Shown: piece after piece, positions 50,844 to 58,733 of the stretch
Layout: every line of letters begins with the position of its first letter
Position numbering within the stretch: position 1 is the stretch's first letter
Assembly (NCBI RefSeq): GCF_003121405.1
Contig: NZ_QBUY01000024.1
Span: forward strand, 1 to 64,000
Reading direction: 5' to 3'
DNA: 64,000 nucleotides
Source: Paraburkholderia sp. C35
GTDB lineage: Bacteria > Pseudomonadota > Gammaproteobacteria > Burkholderiales > Burkholderiaceae
Program-made: the position numbers and the translations under genes
Notes under the pieces: generated by a model
What the model saw: the letters and a program-made list of their open reading frames with translations, nothing else
Told to the model about the DNA's origin: nothing
Database searches by the model: none

Positions 50844-52696
50844 CACAGCATGTCACCCATCAACACCCACGAATCAATTTCCTCTTGCACGAGCGCAATC
50901 GTTGAGAACTGCGCGCGCGTTTTGAGCGTGCTTGGCGTGCTGATCGTCACGCCGCTGCCCGCAACAATGGTTGTCTGCCCCGCGCCTTTCTGAACGACGT
51001 TGATAACCGCGCCTCTCGGAAATGCGACCGTCGCATTGGCGAGCACCGTGAGCGTGTTCGCTGCCGCGTTGTTCATTTTCACGAGGCCAGCGTAAGAGGG
51101 TGCCGGTGCGTGCACGAGCGCGAGCGATAGGGCAGTGCCGGTGTACTCCGTTGCCGTGAGCGGCGTTGCGCCCGCGCCCGGATCACCCGTCGCGCCCTTG
51201 TCGCCGGTTGCCCCTTTGTCGCCAGTGGCACCCTTATCGCCTGCGACGCCTTTGTCGCCAGTCAATCCCTTGGTGCCGGTGTCGCCCGTCGCGCCTTTAT
51301 CGCCCGTTGCTCCCTTGTTGCCGTCCGGCCCCTGATTGCCTACCGGGCCTTGATTGCCGTCCACGCCCTGATCGCCCGTCGGGCCTTTATCGCCCGTCGG
51401 CCCCTTGTCCCCGGTCGGGCCTTTGTCGCCCGTCGGGCCGGGCTCAGTTCCGGCCGGACCCGGATCACCTTCCGGGCCTTGATCGCCAGTCGGCCCTTTG
51501 TCGCCAGGCAAACCCTGATCGCCGGGCGGGCCTTGATCGCCGTCCGGTCCCTTGTCGCCCGTCGGCCCCTTATCGCCCTGCGGGCCGGGCTCAGTGCCTG
51601 CCGGGCCTGCATCGCCTTGCGGACCTTTATCGCCCGTCGGACCTTTATCGCCCGTTGCACCCTTGTCACCGGGCGGACCCTGATCGCCGTCCGGCCCTGC
51701 GTCACCCTGCAAGCCCTTGTCGCCCGTCAGCCCCTTGTCGCCGGTCGCACCCTTGTCGCCGACGTCGCCTTGCGGCCCAGCATCGCCCTGAACGCCTTTA
51801 TCACCCGTCGCGCCTTTGTCGCCGCTTGCGCCCTTATCGCCGGGCTCACCCTGCGGGCCTGCGTCGCCCTGCGCGCCCTTGTCGCCGGTCGGCCCCTTGT
51901 CTCCCGTTGCGCCTTTGTCGCCGGTGTCACCCTGCGCGCCAGCATCGCCCGGCAGACCCTTATCGCCCTGCAAGCCCTTGTCTCCCGTCGGACCCTTATC
52001 GCCGACGTCGCCTTGCACGCCCTGATCGCCCGGCAGACCCTTATCCCCCTGCAGGCCTTTGTCACCAGTCGGGCCTTTATCGCCGACGTCGCCGTCCGCG
52101 CCTTTGTCGCCCGGCAAGCCCTTGTCACCCTGCAGGCCTTTATCGCCGGTCGGGCCTTTGTCACCTACCGCACCCTCATCGCCGGTGTCGCCCTGAATGC
52201 CCTTATCGCCGGTCGCGCCCTTGTCGCCCGTCGGGCCCTTGTCGCCGTTGTCGCCGTCCGCTCCTTTATCGCCGGGCAGGCCTTTATCACCCTGCAGGCC
52301 TTTGTCGCCCTGAAAGCCTCGCATGCCTTGTGCACCACGCGGACCCGCATCGCCCTGGACGCCTTTGTCACCCGTCGCACCCTTATCGCCGGGCAAGCCT
52401 TTATCGCCCGTATCACCGTCCGGCCCCTGATCGCCAGTAACGCCCTTGTCGCCGGTCGGGCCTTTATCGCCGGTCGCGCCTTTGTCACCCGTCGGCCCTT
52501 TATCGCCGGGCGGCCCCTTGTCGCCCGTCTCGCCCTTGTCGCCATACAGACCACCGGGCGGCAACGTCTCGAACTGGGGTGCAGAGGGCTCGCCCTTGAC
52601 GGTCACCGCGACGACTTTCGGCGAGCCGCCAAAGACTTTCACGCCATCAACGGTAATCGAGCCGCCGTTTTCGAGGTCATCAAACGTCAGACTCAC
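50843..52696 (-). CDS. Collagen-like tail fibre
   Basis: 617 aa from GTG 52696 with GAGG upstream. Residues about 47-505 consist of Gly-X-Y triplets dominated by GDKGPTGDKG and GDKGATGDKG units, with two short breaks (GPAGTEPGP). Together they predict a triple-helical collagen-like rod. Residues 510-617 form a beta-rich C-terminal trimer/tip domain. Such rods occur in phage fibres and host-binding proteins. The DNA repeat makes the region prone to length variation. Confidence 0.9.
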   Translation of the reverse strand: MSLTFDDLENGGSITVDGVKVFGGSPKVVAVTVKGEPSAPQFETLPPGGLYGDKGETGDKGPPGDKGPTGDKGATGDKGPTGDKGVTGDQGPDGDTGDKGLPGDKGATGDKGVQGDAGPRGAQGMRGFQGDKGLQGDKGLPGDKGADGDNGDKGPTGDKGATGDKGIQGDTGDEGAVGDKGPTGDKGLQGDKGLPGDKGADGDVGDKGPTGDKGLQGDKGLPGDQGVQGDVGDKGPTGDKGLQGDKGLPGDAGAQGDTGDKGATGDKGPTGDKGAQGDAGPQGEPGDKGASGDKGATGDKGVQGDAGPQGDVGDKGATGDKGLTGDKGLQGDAGPDGDQGPPGDKGATGDKGPTGDKGPQGDAGPAGTEPGPQGDKGPTGDKGPDGDQGPPGDQGLPGDKGPTGDQGPEGDPGPAGTEPGPTGDKGPTGDKGPTGDKGPTGDQGVDGNQGPVGNQGPDGNKGATGDKGATGDTGTKGLTGDKGVAGDKGATGDKGATGDKGATGDPGAGATPLTATEYTGTALSLALVHAPAPSYAGLVKMNNAAANTLTVLANATVAFPRGAVINVVQKGAGQTTIVAGSGVTISTPSTLKTRAQFSTIALVQEEIDSWVLMGDML

Positions 52697-53103
52697 GGCG
52701 TCACCTCGCGCAAGAGGGCGGGCGTGATGTTGTACTCACCGCGCGCCATAGCGAAAGGCACGTTCTGCGTATTCCAGATACGCCACTCCCACACGCCCGC
52801 CTTGTATTTTTTCGCGCACTCGATGACGGGCGCAATGGGAGCCGCGCCGTCTACGGGCGTCATTTTCCCGGTGTCGGTTTCATCGAAATGCAGGGTGATA
52901 CGCCCGTTGAGAATCTCGATTTTCCCGTTCTCAGTCGAGAGGTCGAGCAGGGGCGTAGGGTCATCGGCGTCCGCGAAGAACTGCGCGCGCGACTTGCATC
53001 CGTCGAGCACGAACAGATTGCCGTCCTTGTCGCGCCAGTCGGACACGGTCAAGTCGCGCGGGATGCCCTGCTCGAAGTCGATATTGAAGATAGCTGCTGG
53101 CAT
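52693..53103 (-). CDS. First gene of the collagen-fibre operon
   Basis: 136 aa from ATG 53103 (MPAAIFNIDFEQGIPRDLTV), with AAGG upstream; an upstream in-frame TTG is unlikely. Beta-rich with SDWRDKDGNLFVLDGC and KIEILNGRITLHFDETD. Possibly the baseplate-attachment or capping component of the fibre. Confidence 0.7.
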   Translation of the reverse strand: MPAAIFNIDFEQGIPRDLTVSDWRDKDGNLFVLDGCKSRAQFFADADDPTPLLDLSTENGKIEILNGRITLHFDETDTGKMTPVDGAAPIAPVIECAKKYKAGVWEWRIWNTQNVPFAMARGEYNITPALLREVTP

Positions 53104-53127
53104 GGTGTGCAAAGCCTTGGAAGGTGG

Positions 53128-53244
53128 GCGATGGCCTGCCTGTACGCCTCTGCACGGTTGCCCTCACATGGATCAACTACGGAGCATCGTTGCGAAGTGC
53201 CGTAGCCGAGCTTGGTGCGTGAGCGCAGGGAGACAGGCCATCGC
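53128..53244 (-). ncRNA. Long structured leader upstream of the collagen-fibre operon
   Basis: GCGATGGCCTGCCT (53128-53141) pairs with AGACAGGCCATCGC (53231-53244) at 13 of 14 positions. A second helix (CCTCTGC with GCAGGG) and an inner CTACGG/CCGTAG stem lie between. No gene is present. It lies in the about 370-nt leader between the late start near 53473 and the ATG at 53103, so it may be a regulatory leader or a separate small RNA. Confidence 0.5.
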
Positions 53245-53299
53245 GGAAACGTGCGGCGGGGCGGCGCGCTTGCGTGATAACCCGTTAGGACTACTTAAG

Positions 53300-53337
53300 G
53301 CATTTGACATAAACTAAATTATCAAACTCTCAAATGC
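53300..53337. repeat. AT-rich inverted repeat
   Basis: GCATTTGA and TCAAATGC form a perfect 8-bp inverted repeat around an AT-rich spacer in otherwise GC-rich DNA. The stretch contains TTGACA. It could be a protein-binding, attachment or replication site. No gene lies within 53104-53614; the rest of that stretch holds promoters and the structured leader. Confidence 0.45.
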
Positions 53338-53478
53338 GAGTCGGTGAGAGTGCGCGAATCCGAATCAATTCCCATTGATCCGCTCGACCGTCCCCACGTT
53401 CGAGCGGCTATGCCGCGCATGTCCTGCGTTTGTTCTGCGGCACTTCGCGCTGCGGTTGGTCCCCATAACTCGACGTCA

Positions 53479-53521
53479 ATTGTCCGGCTCGATACGGCCT
53501 GATACGGCTTGGGTTTTCCTA
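53479..53521 (-). promoter_or_regulatory. Late promoter of the collagen-fibre operon
   Basis: TAGGAAAA, 27 nt, CGGACAAT on the minus strand. It faces away from early promoter d, whose -35 begins 17 bp beyond. The next minus-strand gene starts about 370 nt downstream. Confidence 0.65.
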
Positions 53522-53537
53522 CGGCCCTAAAAACCGC

Positions 53538-53567
53538 TTGACACAACCAAACGTGACAACATACATT
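53538..53567 (+). promoter_or_regulatory. Early promoter/operator, copy d
   Basis: TTGACA, 18 nt, TACATT with CGTGACAACA in the spacer and TTGAGCCCTA after the -10. Drives the 53.6-57.8 kb early operon. Confidence 0.85.
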
Positions 53568-53614
53568 TGAGCCCTAGCAGCAATCTCGCTGCTTTGAACT
53601 AGATGAGGATTCCC

Positions 53615-53776
53615 ATGCTTCTGCGCTCATTCAACTATCGCGACCACTCAATAATAATGACCGCGCTGCGTGTGCAGTTTGTGCGCAGCGCTTCCGCCCA
53701 GGCGTGCCGAGCGGCACTGTCTGAGATAAGACCTCTGTATCAGAGGCACCGCACACGTAAGTCTCCAGACATATAG
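53615..53776 (+). CDS. Very small early protein
   Basis: 53 aa (MLLRSFNYRDHSIIMTALRV), basic, ending HRTRKSPDI. GAGGATTCCC precedes the ATG, and it is the first frame after early promoter d. A short hairpin (CCTCTG..CAGAGG) lies near its 3' end. Function unknown. Confidence 0.6.
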   Translation: MLLRSFNYRDHSIIMTALRVQFVRSASAQACRAALSEIRPLYQRHRTRKSPDI

Positions 53777-53791
53777 ATTGCGGGAAAGAAA

Positions 53792-54013
53792 ATGAGGCCA
53801 TCGGCCAGAGAATTAAACGAAGCGATTAACGCGTACTCGCGCGCAATCAGAGTCACCCCGCCGCTGATCCAACGCCTCACTGTCGCAGTTGCGCAGGATC
53901 TGGCTAACGAAATGGGCGGCGCGGTGCGCATCATCCTGCCGGGCGGCATCGTCATCGAGCGCGGCCCGCAGGACACCAACGTAAAAGACGCTCGCACGTT
54001 GTTGCGGGCATGA
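53792..54013 (+). CDS. Small early protein
   Basis: 73 aa (MRPSARELNEAINAYSRAIR) with GGGAAAG before the ATG. Helical, followed by a hydrophobic beta hairpin (GAVRIILPGGIVIERG). Function unknown. Confidence 0.68.
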   Translation: MRPSARELNEAINAYSRAIRVTPPLIQRLTVAVAQDLANEMGGAVRIILPGGIVIERGPQDTNVKDARTLLRA

Positions 54014-54020
54014 GGGAGCT

Positions 54021-54677
54021 ATGACGGACACAACCAAACGCGAGCCGATAATATCGGCCGACCTGATCGCGCGCACGAAAGACGCGGCGCGCGAGGTATT
54101 CAAGGGCTCATGCTCGACGGCCGACGACGTCATCGAATACATGGGCGGGGTGTTTCAGGTTGCACTCGACCGCAACGCCGCCAATGCTGCGCCTGATCTA
54201 TGGCAACCGATTGCGACTGCGCCGCGCGACGGCTCGAACATCCTGATTAAGTTCGGCAGCGATGGTGTCTCTCAGGCGAAGTACACGCCGGGATGGGCGT
54301 GGCCTTGGATTTTCATCGACACGAACGACGGCATTACGTGGATGATTAATCGCGCCGTCGATGGGCCGGGCGGCCCCTCGCACTGGATGCCGATGCCCGA
54401 TAGCAAGCCGTGCCGATGCCGCCGCCTTGGCGACTGGAATGGCTTGCACCACCCGCTTTGCAGTGAAGCGCCTGCATATGCAAGCGCAGGCCCGCGCGCC
54501 GTCTCCGATACCGACATTCGCATGCTTCACTCGCTCGCGGGGTACATGGCGAATCGCGACGATTCGCCGATGGCGGCGAGCGACCTCGCAAACCTCGCCG
54601 AACGGCTGCGTGCATTCCTGCCTAAGGGCGCGCTGCTGACTCCCATGACTGCCGCACAGGAGAGCCGCAATGTCTGA
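54021..54677 (+). CDS. DUF551-containing early protein
   Basis: 218 aa. WQPIATAPRDGSNILIKFG and later GGPSHWMPMPD are the hallmarks of DUF551. This small domain is frequent in phage early genes, and its role is unknown. The C-terminus is helical with two Cys-containing segments (CRCRRLGDWNGLHHPLC). GAGGGAG lies before the ATG. Confidence 0.8.
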   Translation: MTDTTKREPIISADLIARTKDAAREVFKGSCSTADDVIEYMGGVFQVALDRNAANAAPDLWQPIATAPRDGSNILIKFGSDGVSQAKYTPGWAWPWIFIDTNDGITWMINRAVDGPGGPSHWMPMPDSKPCRCRRLGDWNGLHHPLCSEAPAYASAGPRAVSDTDIRMLHSLAGYMANRDDSPMAASDLANLAERLRAFLPKGALLTPMTAAQESRNV

Positions 54678-55452
54678 AAGAAACGATGCCGCGTTTTATC
54701 TGCGCGCTGCGCTCGACTGGATCGACCACATTCCGCGCGAGGTTGCGGATGCTCTGCCCGCTATGCCCGGCTTTGACCGTGATGAGGCAGAGACAGCCAT
54801 CAAGCGAGCGGAATCCCCGGCCGTCATCGGCGACCATGCTCGACTCGAATCTAGCGTAACCGCTGAATGGCTTGAGGGCTACATTGAAAAGTGGCGCGAC
54901 GCAAAGCCCGAGGAAATGAAGGCCTTGCCAGAAAGTGAACTGTACCAACTGTTGCAAATCACCCGGTACAACATCATTGATATTGCGGAAGTTGCAAGAA
55001 CCGCACTATCCACGCCCGCCGCGCCGCCCCGCTTCCCCACCATGCTGCGCAAAATGTGGAGCGGTCGCGAGGTGCAGGAATGGCTCGATGCGAATGTGCC
55101 GCAGTTGAGCGGTGCGAGCGCGCATGAAGCAGCCACGACCGCAGGCGGCCATATGGTCTACGGCTCACTCGAAGCTATTCAAGCCGTCGTTAGCCTGCGA
55201 ATCAAGGCAAGCCAGCAAGCCGCACCGACGAGCGCGCCCGCCGCCATCGTGCGCGAAAACCCCGACGATATCGGCACGATCATCGAAGCATCGCGCCCGC
55301 TCAACGTCGGAACCAAGCTGTACACGCACGGCAGCACGCTCGATGCGAACGCGGAAATGCTGCGCTCGCGCGGTCTGAATTACTACGCACCGGACGGCAC
55401 GTTTATGAACGCCGACGGCACCCGCTCGATCTTTGATGACGTAGACCAATGA
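54670..55452 (+). CDS. Early protein, unknown
   Basis: 260 aa with CAGGAGAG before the ATG, overlapping the previous gene by 8 nt. A helical N-terminal half is followed by KMWSGREVQEWLDANVP and a C-terminal NVGTKLYTHGSTLDANAEML. A multi-domain small-gene fusion is possible. No family recognised with confidence. Confidence 0.72.
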   Translation: MSERNDAAFYLRAALDWIDHIPREVADALPAMPGFDRDEAETAIKRAESPAVIGDHARLESSVTAEWLEGYIEKWRDAKPEEMKALPESELYQLLQITRYNIIDIAEVARTALSTPAAPPRFPTMLRKMWSGREVQEWLDANVPQLSGASAHEAATTAGGHMVYGSLEAIQAVVSLRIKASQQAAPTSAPAAIVRENPDDIGTIIEASRPLNVGTKLYTHGSTLDANAEMLRSRGLNYYAPDGTFMNADGTRSIFDDVDQ

Positions 55453-55898
55453 CCAAAATTTGCAACGACTGCCGCAGTGAGCACCCGCTGCATGACGTGG
55501 ATTGCCCGGTTGCCGTCGCGGCCGTGGCGGCGCGTGAGAACAAGCTGCGCACTGCCCTGCTCACGCTCGAAGGGCTTGGCTACACGTACACCGATGGCGC
55601 GGAACGCTGGAGGCCGCCCATTGGTCCGCGCCCGGAATGGCTCGATGAGCCCGGCCCGCCGCTCAGTGAAGCGGAGGAAACGCGCATCGCGAATCTCGCT
55701 ATCGAAGCGGTCACGAAAAGCGGTGTCGCCACGATGACGCGCGAGCAGAAAACGGCGTATCTGACGATGATCGGCCAGGCGGCGCACCAGTTGCTGCGCT
55801 CCGTTGAGGGCGATGCGTATGTGCGCGGATGGCTCGACGCCTCGATTGTTGACCTCAAGCGAGCCCCTTTCCTCACATTCAGGAAACTCGACGCATGA
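55449..55898 (+). CDS. Early protein with N-terminal zinc knuckle
   Basis: 149 aa. MTKICNDCRSEHPLHDVDCP has a CxxC...H...C knuckle. The middle is helical and charged. It starts in ATGA overlap and its end overlaps the next start. Function unknown. Confidence 0.7.
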   Translation: MTKICNDCRSEHPLHDVDCPVAVAAVAARENKLRTALLTLEGLGYTYTDGAERWRPPIGPRPEWLDEPGPPLSEAEETRIANLAIEAVTKSGVATMTREQKTAYLTMIGQAAHQLLRSVEGDAYVRGWLDASIVDLKRAPFLTFRKLDA

Positions 55899-56272
55899 GC
55901 ACCTTCGCCGACCCCTTGCGCCGCCTGAGTGCCGCGCTTCTGGAGCAAGGCTACAAAACGCGTGTGAGCATCCCGACGGATGATCTTTCCGACCTGCTCA
56001 CCGAATTTCAACGCAGCGACCGTATCGCGCGCGCCGGTATGATGCACACGGCAGAGGGCATGCAGCGTCATCCGTTGCGCGAGCGCTTCGAGGCGTTTTT
56101 CCGCACGCACCCAAGCGCCGAGGGCATTGAACCTGATTCGTCGGCGCACGCTATCGGCAGCGATGGCAAATACACATGGGCGCACAAGCAAGACATGTGG
56201 GACGCGTATCAGGCGGCAATCACGCCGGTAACGTTGCCCGACGACAAGGGAAATCATGAGCAAACGATTTGA
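55895..56272 (+). CDS. Early protein, unknown
   Basis: 125 aa (MSTFADPLRRLSAALLEQGY). The C-terminal third (SSAHAIGSDGKYTWAHKQDM, then WDAYQAAI) matches a recurrent end of phage early proteins. Overlaps its neighbours. Function unknown. Confidence 0.7.
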   Translation: MSTFADPLRRLSAALLEQGYKTRVSIPTDDLSDLLTEFQRSDRIARAGMMHTAEGMQRHPLRERFEAFFRTHPSAEGIEPDSSAHAIGSDGKYTWAHKQDMWDAYQAAITPVTLPDDKGNHEQTI

Positions 56273-56624
56273 GTTCGAGCGGTTCGACCTGCGCGGGTGC
56301 GCCTGCGACGAATGCGATACGGGCGTGACGCCTCGCGCCGAGTTCGATGGTGAATGGGTCAAGGCGCAGGACGCGCTCGACCGTGAGGCCGTATTGCAGG
56401 CGCGGATTAGCACGCTGGAAGTGCAGTTGAAAGACCGCTGGAAATACTTCAACGAAGCGCTCGCGCGCATCGAAGTGCTGACGAACAAGCCGCGCGCGGA
56501 CCCGCAGTTAGACCATATCGACGCTGACGAACTGACGTTCGATGACTGGCTCGCGGAGTTGACGGATAGTGACAAAGACGCGTTGCTGCGCGAATTGTGG
56601 GAAAGCAAACGGGGCAACGCATGA
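56256..56624 (+). CDS. Early protein with coiled coil
   Basis: 122 aa with CAAGGGAAA before the ATG. The first 30 residues hold CACDECDTG. A coiled coil follows (LQARISTLEVQLKDRWKYFN), then an acidic tail (DELTFDDWLAELTDSDKDAL). Unknown function. Confidence 0.7.
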   Translation: MSKRFEFERFDLRGCACDECDTGVTPRAEFDGEWVKAQDALDREAVLQARISTLEVQLKDRWKYFNEALARIEVLTNKPRADPQLDHIDADELTFDDWLAELTDSDKDALLRELWESKRGNA

Positions 56625-56830
56625 GCGTCGTCTATACCGCTGACGTGTTCTGCGACGGCGACGGTTGCAGCATGTGGACACATGGCGCGACCGCTGCCGA
56701 TCCGCCGACCATGCGCGAGGCGCGCGCGAATGCCGCAAAAGATCGTTTCGTGCGCCACAAGGGCAAGGACTATTGCCCCTCGTGCGCGAAATCCCTTGGC
56801 CTGCTACCCGCGAAGACTAAGCATGATTGA
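56621..56830 (+). CDS. Small zinc-binding-like protein
   Basis: 69 aa in ATGA overlap. FCDGDGCSMWTHG near the N-terminus and YCPSCAKSLG at the end suggest one zinc site. Unknown role. Confidence 0.7.
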   Translation: MSVVYTADVFCDGDGCSMWTHGATAADPPTMREARANAAKDRFVRHKGKDYCPSCAKSLGLLPAKTKHD

Positions 56831-57056
56831 CCTATTCGGCGAAGTGCCGGAAAAGCCGCGTGCGCCGCGCGTGCTTCGAATGCACGTAGTAGATGCAGGC
56901 GATAGCGACGATGACGGCGCGCCAGTGATCGCGAAATTCGCGTGCGCGCGTTGCGGCACTAAGACAGACTGGGTAACGTGCACTTACAGCGACGCGAAGC
57001 GCGGCATCCCCTGCGACACCTGCAATAACCCGCCCACTCAAAAGGAGGCACCGTGA
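56823..57056 (+). CDS. Small zinc-ribbon protein
   Basis: 77 aa from ATG 56823. CARCGTKTDWVTC and CDTCN form two Cys pairs spaced like a zinc ribbon. The start LFGEVPEKPRAPRV resembles the ends of other early proteins. Unknown role. Confidence 0.7.
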   Translation: MIDLFGEVPEKPRAPRVLRMHVVDAGDSDDDGAPVIAKFACARCGTKTDWVTCTYSDAKRGIPCDTCNNPPTQKEAP

Positions 57057-57247
57057 GCGAAGATCGATGCACGAAATGCAAAGGCCTCATTCGGCCGTAC
57101 CATGAAGCAATCCTAGACGACAACGACAAGATGGCACACAAAACCTGCCCGACGGACCTGTTTGGCAAGCCCGTCGATGATGAGTTTGTCGGCGGCGCGC
57201 CCCGCGATCTTTTCTCGACCCTTGGCCTTGAACCCGACGTGAGGTAA
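57053..57247 (+). CDS. Small CxxC protein
   Basis: 64 aa from a GTG overlapping the previous stop. CTKCKGLIRPYHEAI, then TCPTDLFGKPVDDEFVGG. Function unknown. Confidence 0.65.
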   Translation: MSEDRCTKCKGLIRPYHEAILDDNDKMAHKTCPTDLFGKPVDDEFVGGAPRDLFSTLGLEPDVR

Positions 57248-57249
57248 GC

Positions 57250-57423
57250 GTGAGCACGAAAAAGGAATCTCCCGTCGTGCGCGATTTGCTTGAGGAAGCC
57301 TTTCGCATCCTGCAGCACGACACAGGCGAACACAATGAGGAATACGTGTATCTGCGCGGCCAGCTTGCCAAGTCGTTCGAGCAAATCCTGAATCGCCATC
57401 GCACGAACGGACGCCAGAAGTGA
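57250..57423 (+). CDS. Very small helical early protein
   Basis: 57 aa from GTG 57250 with GAGGTAAGC upstream. Charged and helical (VRDLLEEAFRILQHDTGEHN). The stop overlaps the next GTG. Function unknown. Confidence 0.6.
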   Translation: MSTKKESPVVRDLLEEAFRILQHDTGEHNEEYVYLRGQLAKSFEQILNRHRTNGRQK

Positions 57424-57590
57424 AGCGCGAGCCGGTCTATGTGGGCGAGCGGCTAACCGGGCACAACGTCCACTACCCGCCCGTCTATATCACCGTGCGC
57501 GACATGCGCGGCTACGATTCGATCATTCAGGCCCGCCCGGCGCGCGTGGTGTTCGAGCCGATCAAGGGCCAGCCGGGATTATTTGAATAA
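57420..57590 (+). CDS. Very small early protein
   Basis: 56 aa from GTG 57420 (MKREPVYVGERLTGHNVHYP), beta-rich, ending KGQPGLFE. Overlaps the previous stop. Function unknown. Confidence 0.6.
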   Translation: MKREPVYVGERLTGHNVHYPPVYITVRDMRGYDSIIQARPARVVFEPIKGQPGLFE

Positions 57591-57614
57591 CCCACTCAGA
57601 AAAAGGAGTCCGTT

Positions 57615-57848
57615 GTGCCGAGATTTAAATATGCAGTTGAGCAACGCCTACGCTTCATCGACTGCCTCGTAGCGCATTACGGTTCGGTCAGTCGCGCTGT
57701 ACTCATTGACTATTTCGGTATCTCGATGCCTCAGGCCACTAACGATATCCGTACCTACATTGATGAGTGCGCGCCCGACAACATCGTCTATGACCTGAGG
57801 GCAAAAAAATACGTGCGCACGGCCAATTTCAAGCGAGTATGGGACTGA
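57615..57848 (+). CDS. Stand-alone winged-helix regulator resembling the BrxR/CapW N-terminal domain
   Basis: 77 aa from GTG 57615 with AAAAAGGAG upstream. The whole length is one winged helix: EQRLRFIDCLVAHYGSVSRA, then LIDYFGISMPQATNDIRTYI and NIVYDLRAKKYVRT. This is like the DNA-reading half of WYL regulators that control CBASS and BREX defence. The WYL half is absent. It may be a phage repressor of early promoters or of host defence genes; this is inference. Confidence 0.7.
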   Translation: MPRFKYAVEQRLRFIDCLVAHYGSVSRAVLIDYFGISMPQATNDIRTYIDECAPDNIVYDLRAKKYVRTANFKRVWD

Positions 57849-57853
57849 GTGAA

Positions 57854-57882
57854 TTGCACAATCATTCGTGACAACATACAAT
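57854..57882 (+). promoter_or_regulatory. Early promoter/operator, copy e
   Basis: TTGCAC, 17 nt, TACAAT with CGTGACAACA in the spacer and TTAAGGCTCA after the -10. Confidence 0.88.
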
Positions 57883-57915
57883 TAAGGCTCAATGACCGCC
57901 ACGAGTGATAACCGC

Positions 57916-58305
57916 ATGAAAATCCTAGTCGATAAAGCCGCGCTCGATGCGCTGCTGAAATCCGCGACGCCGCACCACGAGGGCAGCACGGCGGCCATCG
58001 CCGACGAACTGCGGCTAGATGACCTCGCGAGCGAGGCCGTTGCCGTGGCGGTGCGCAAACAGGGCCGCACGCGCAAACCTAGATCGGAACCGATTGATCC
58101 GCTCGACCAACTGGCAACCATCGTTCTAGGCGTGGCCGAAGCCACGAATCGCCGCCTGAAAGCAGAGGTCGCGGCATCCGATACGGTGATGCAGGTCTAC
58201 CTACGCGCGGTGCTTCACACGGCCATGCGCGCGGGTATTTTCGACCGTGTCACGGCCGCGTTTCAGGCAAAGCACGAAGCCGCCAAAGCGGAGAAAACCG
58301 AATGA
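57916..58305 (+). CDS. Early protein, unknown
   Basis: 129 aa from ATG 57916 (MKILVDKAALDALLKSATPH). ATG 57892 is in frame but would begin almost at the transcription start. At the other early promoters the ATG lies 31-38 nt after the -10, except copy d at 47 nt, so 57916 (33 nt after it) fits. Helical with a basic linker (RKQGRTRKPRSEPIDPL). Function unknown. Confidence 0.68.
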   Translation: MKILVDKAALDALLKSATPHHEGSTAAIADELRLDDLASEAVAVAVRKQGRTRKPRSEPIDPLDQLATIVLGVAEATNRRLKAEVAASDTVMQVYLRAVLHTAMRAGIFDRVTAAFQAKHEAAKAEKTE

Positions 58306-58733
58306 AACGGCTGATGAGCTTTCCACAATGTGAGCCTGAGCAAATTGAAGCCGGGCACCGTGATCCTATCCCTGAATCCATCATCGTCAATGGCCGCTCC
58401 GTGCGTAACAGGTTCCGCCGTGGCGAGCGCAAGGCAGGCTATAACGTGATCGCGATTGACGTGAAGATCACGCGGCGTTACGCGTTCGTGAAACTCACCC
58501 GCGAGGCGTATGAGCCCATCGAGCCCGATGCAGGTTCCGACGAGTGGCACATGTCATTCACCGAAAACACCACGTACTACGCTCTATCGCCGGAAGAACT
58601 GGCGAGCGTAGAGGTTGAGATTGAGACGGCCGAAAGTCACGGCGCGCAGGTGTCGCGGCGGGCCGATCTTGCAGAAACAGTCACGCTGTCCGCTACGTTC
58701 GACTATGCCGGATATGCTGCGAGGACGTTATGA
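58302..58733 (+). CDS. Early protein, unknown
   Basis: 143 aa in ATGA overlap. Contains NRFRRGERKAGYNVIAIDVK and a beta-rich C-terminal half. The last codons overlap the next ATG. Function unknown. Confidence 0.7.
   Translation: MKRLMSFPQCEPEQIEAGHRDPIPESIIVNGRSVRNRFRRGERKAGYNVIAIDVKITRRYAFVKLTREAYEPIEPDAGSDEWHMSFTENTTYYALSPEELASVEVEIETAESHGAQVSRRADLAETVTLSATFDYAGYAARTL

Noticed and set aside
51150..52560. Repeat-rich DNA as a CRISPR array
   Set aside because: The repeats are in-frame Gly-X-Y codons of a collagen-like gene with no unique spacers.
53322..53546. 74-codon minus-strand frame
   Set aside because: It would start upstream of the late promoter, has no ribosome site and overlaps regulatory elements.
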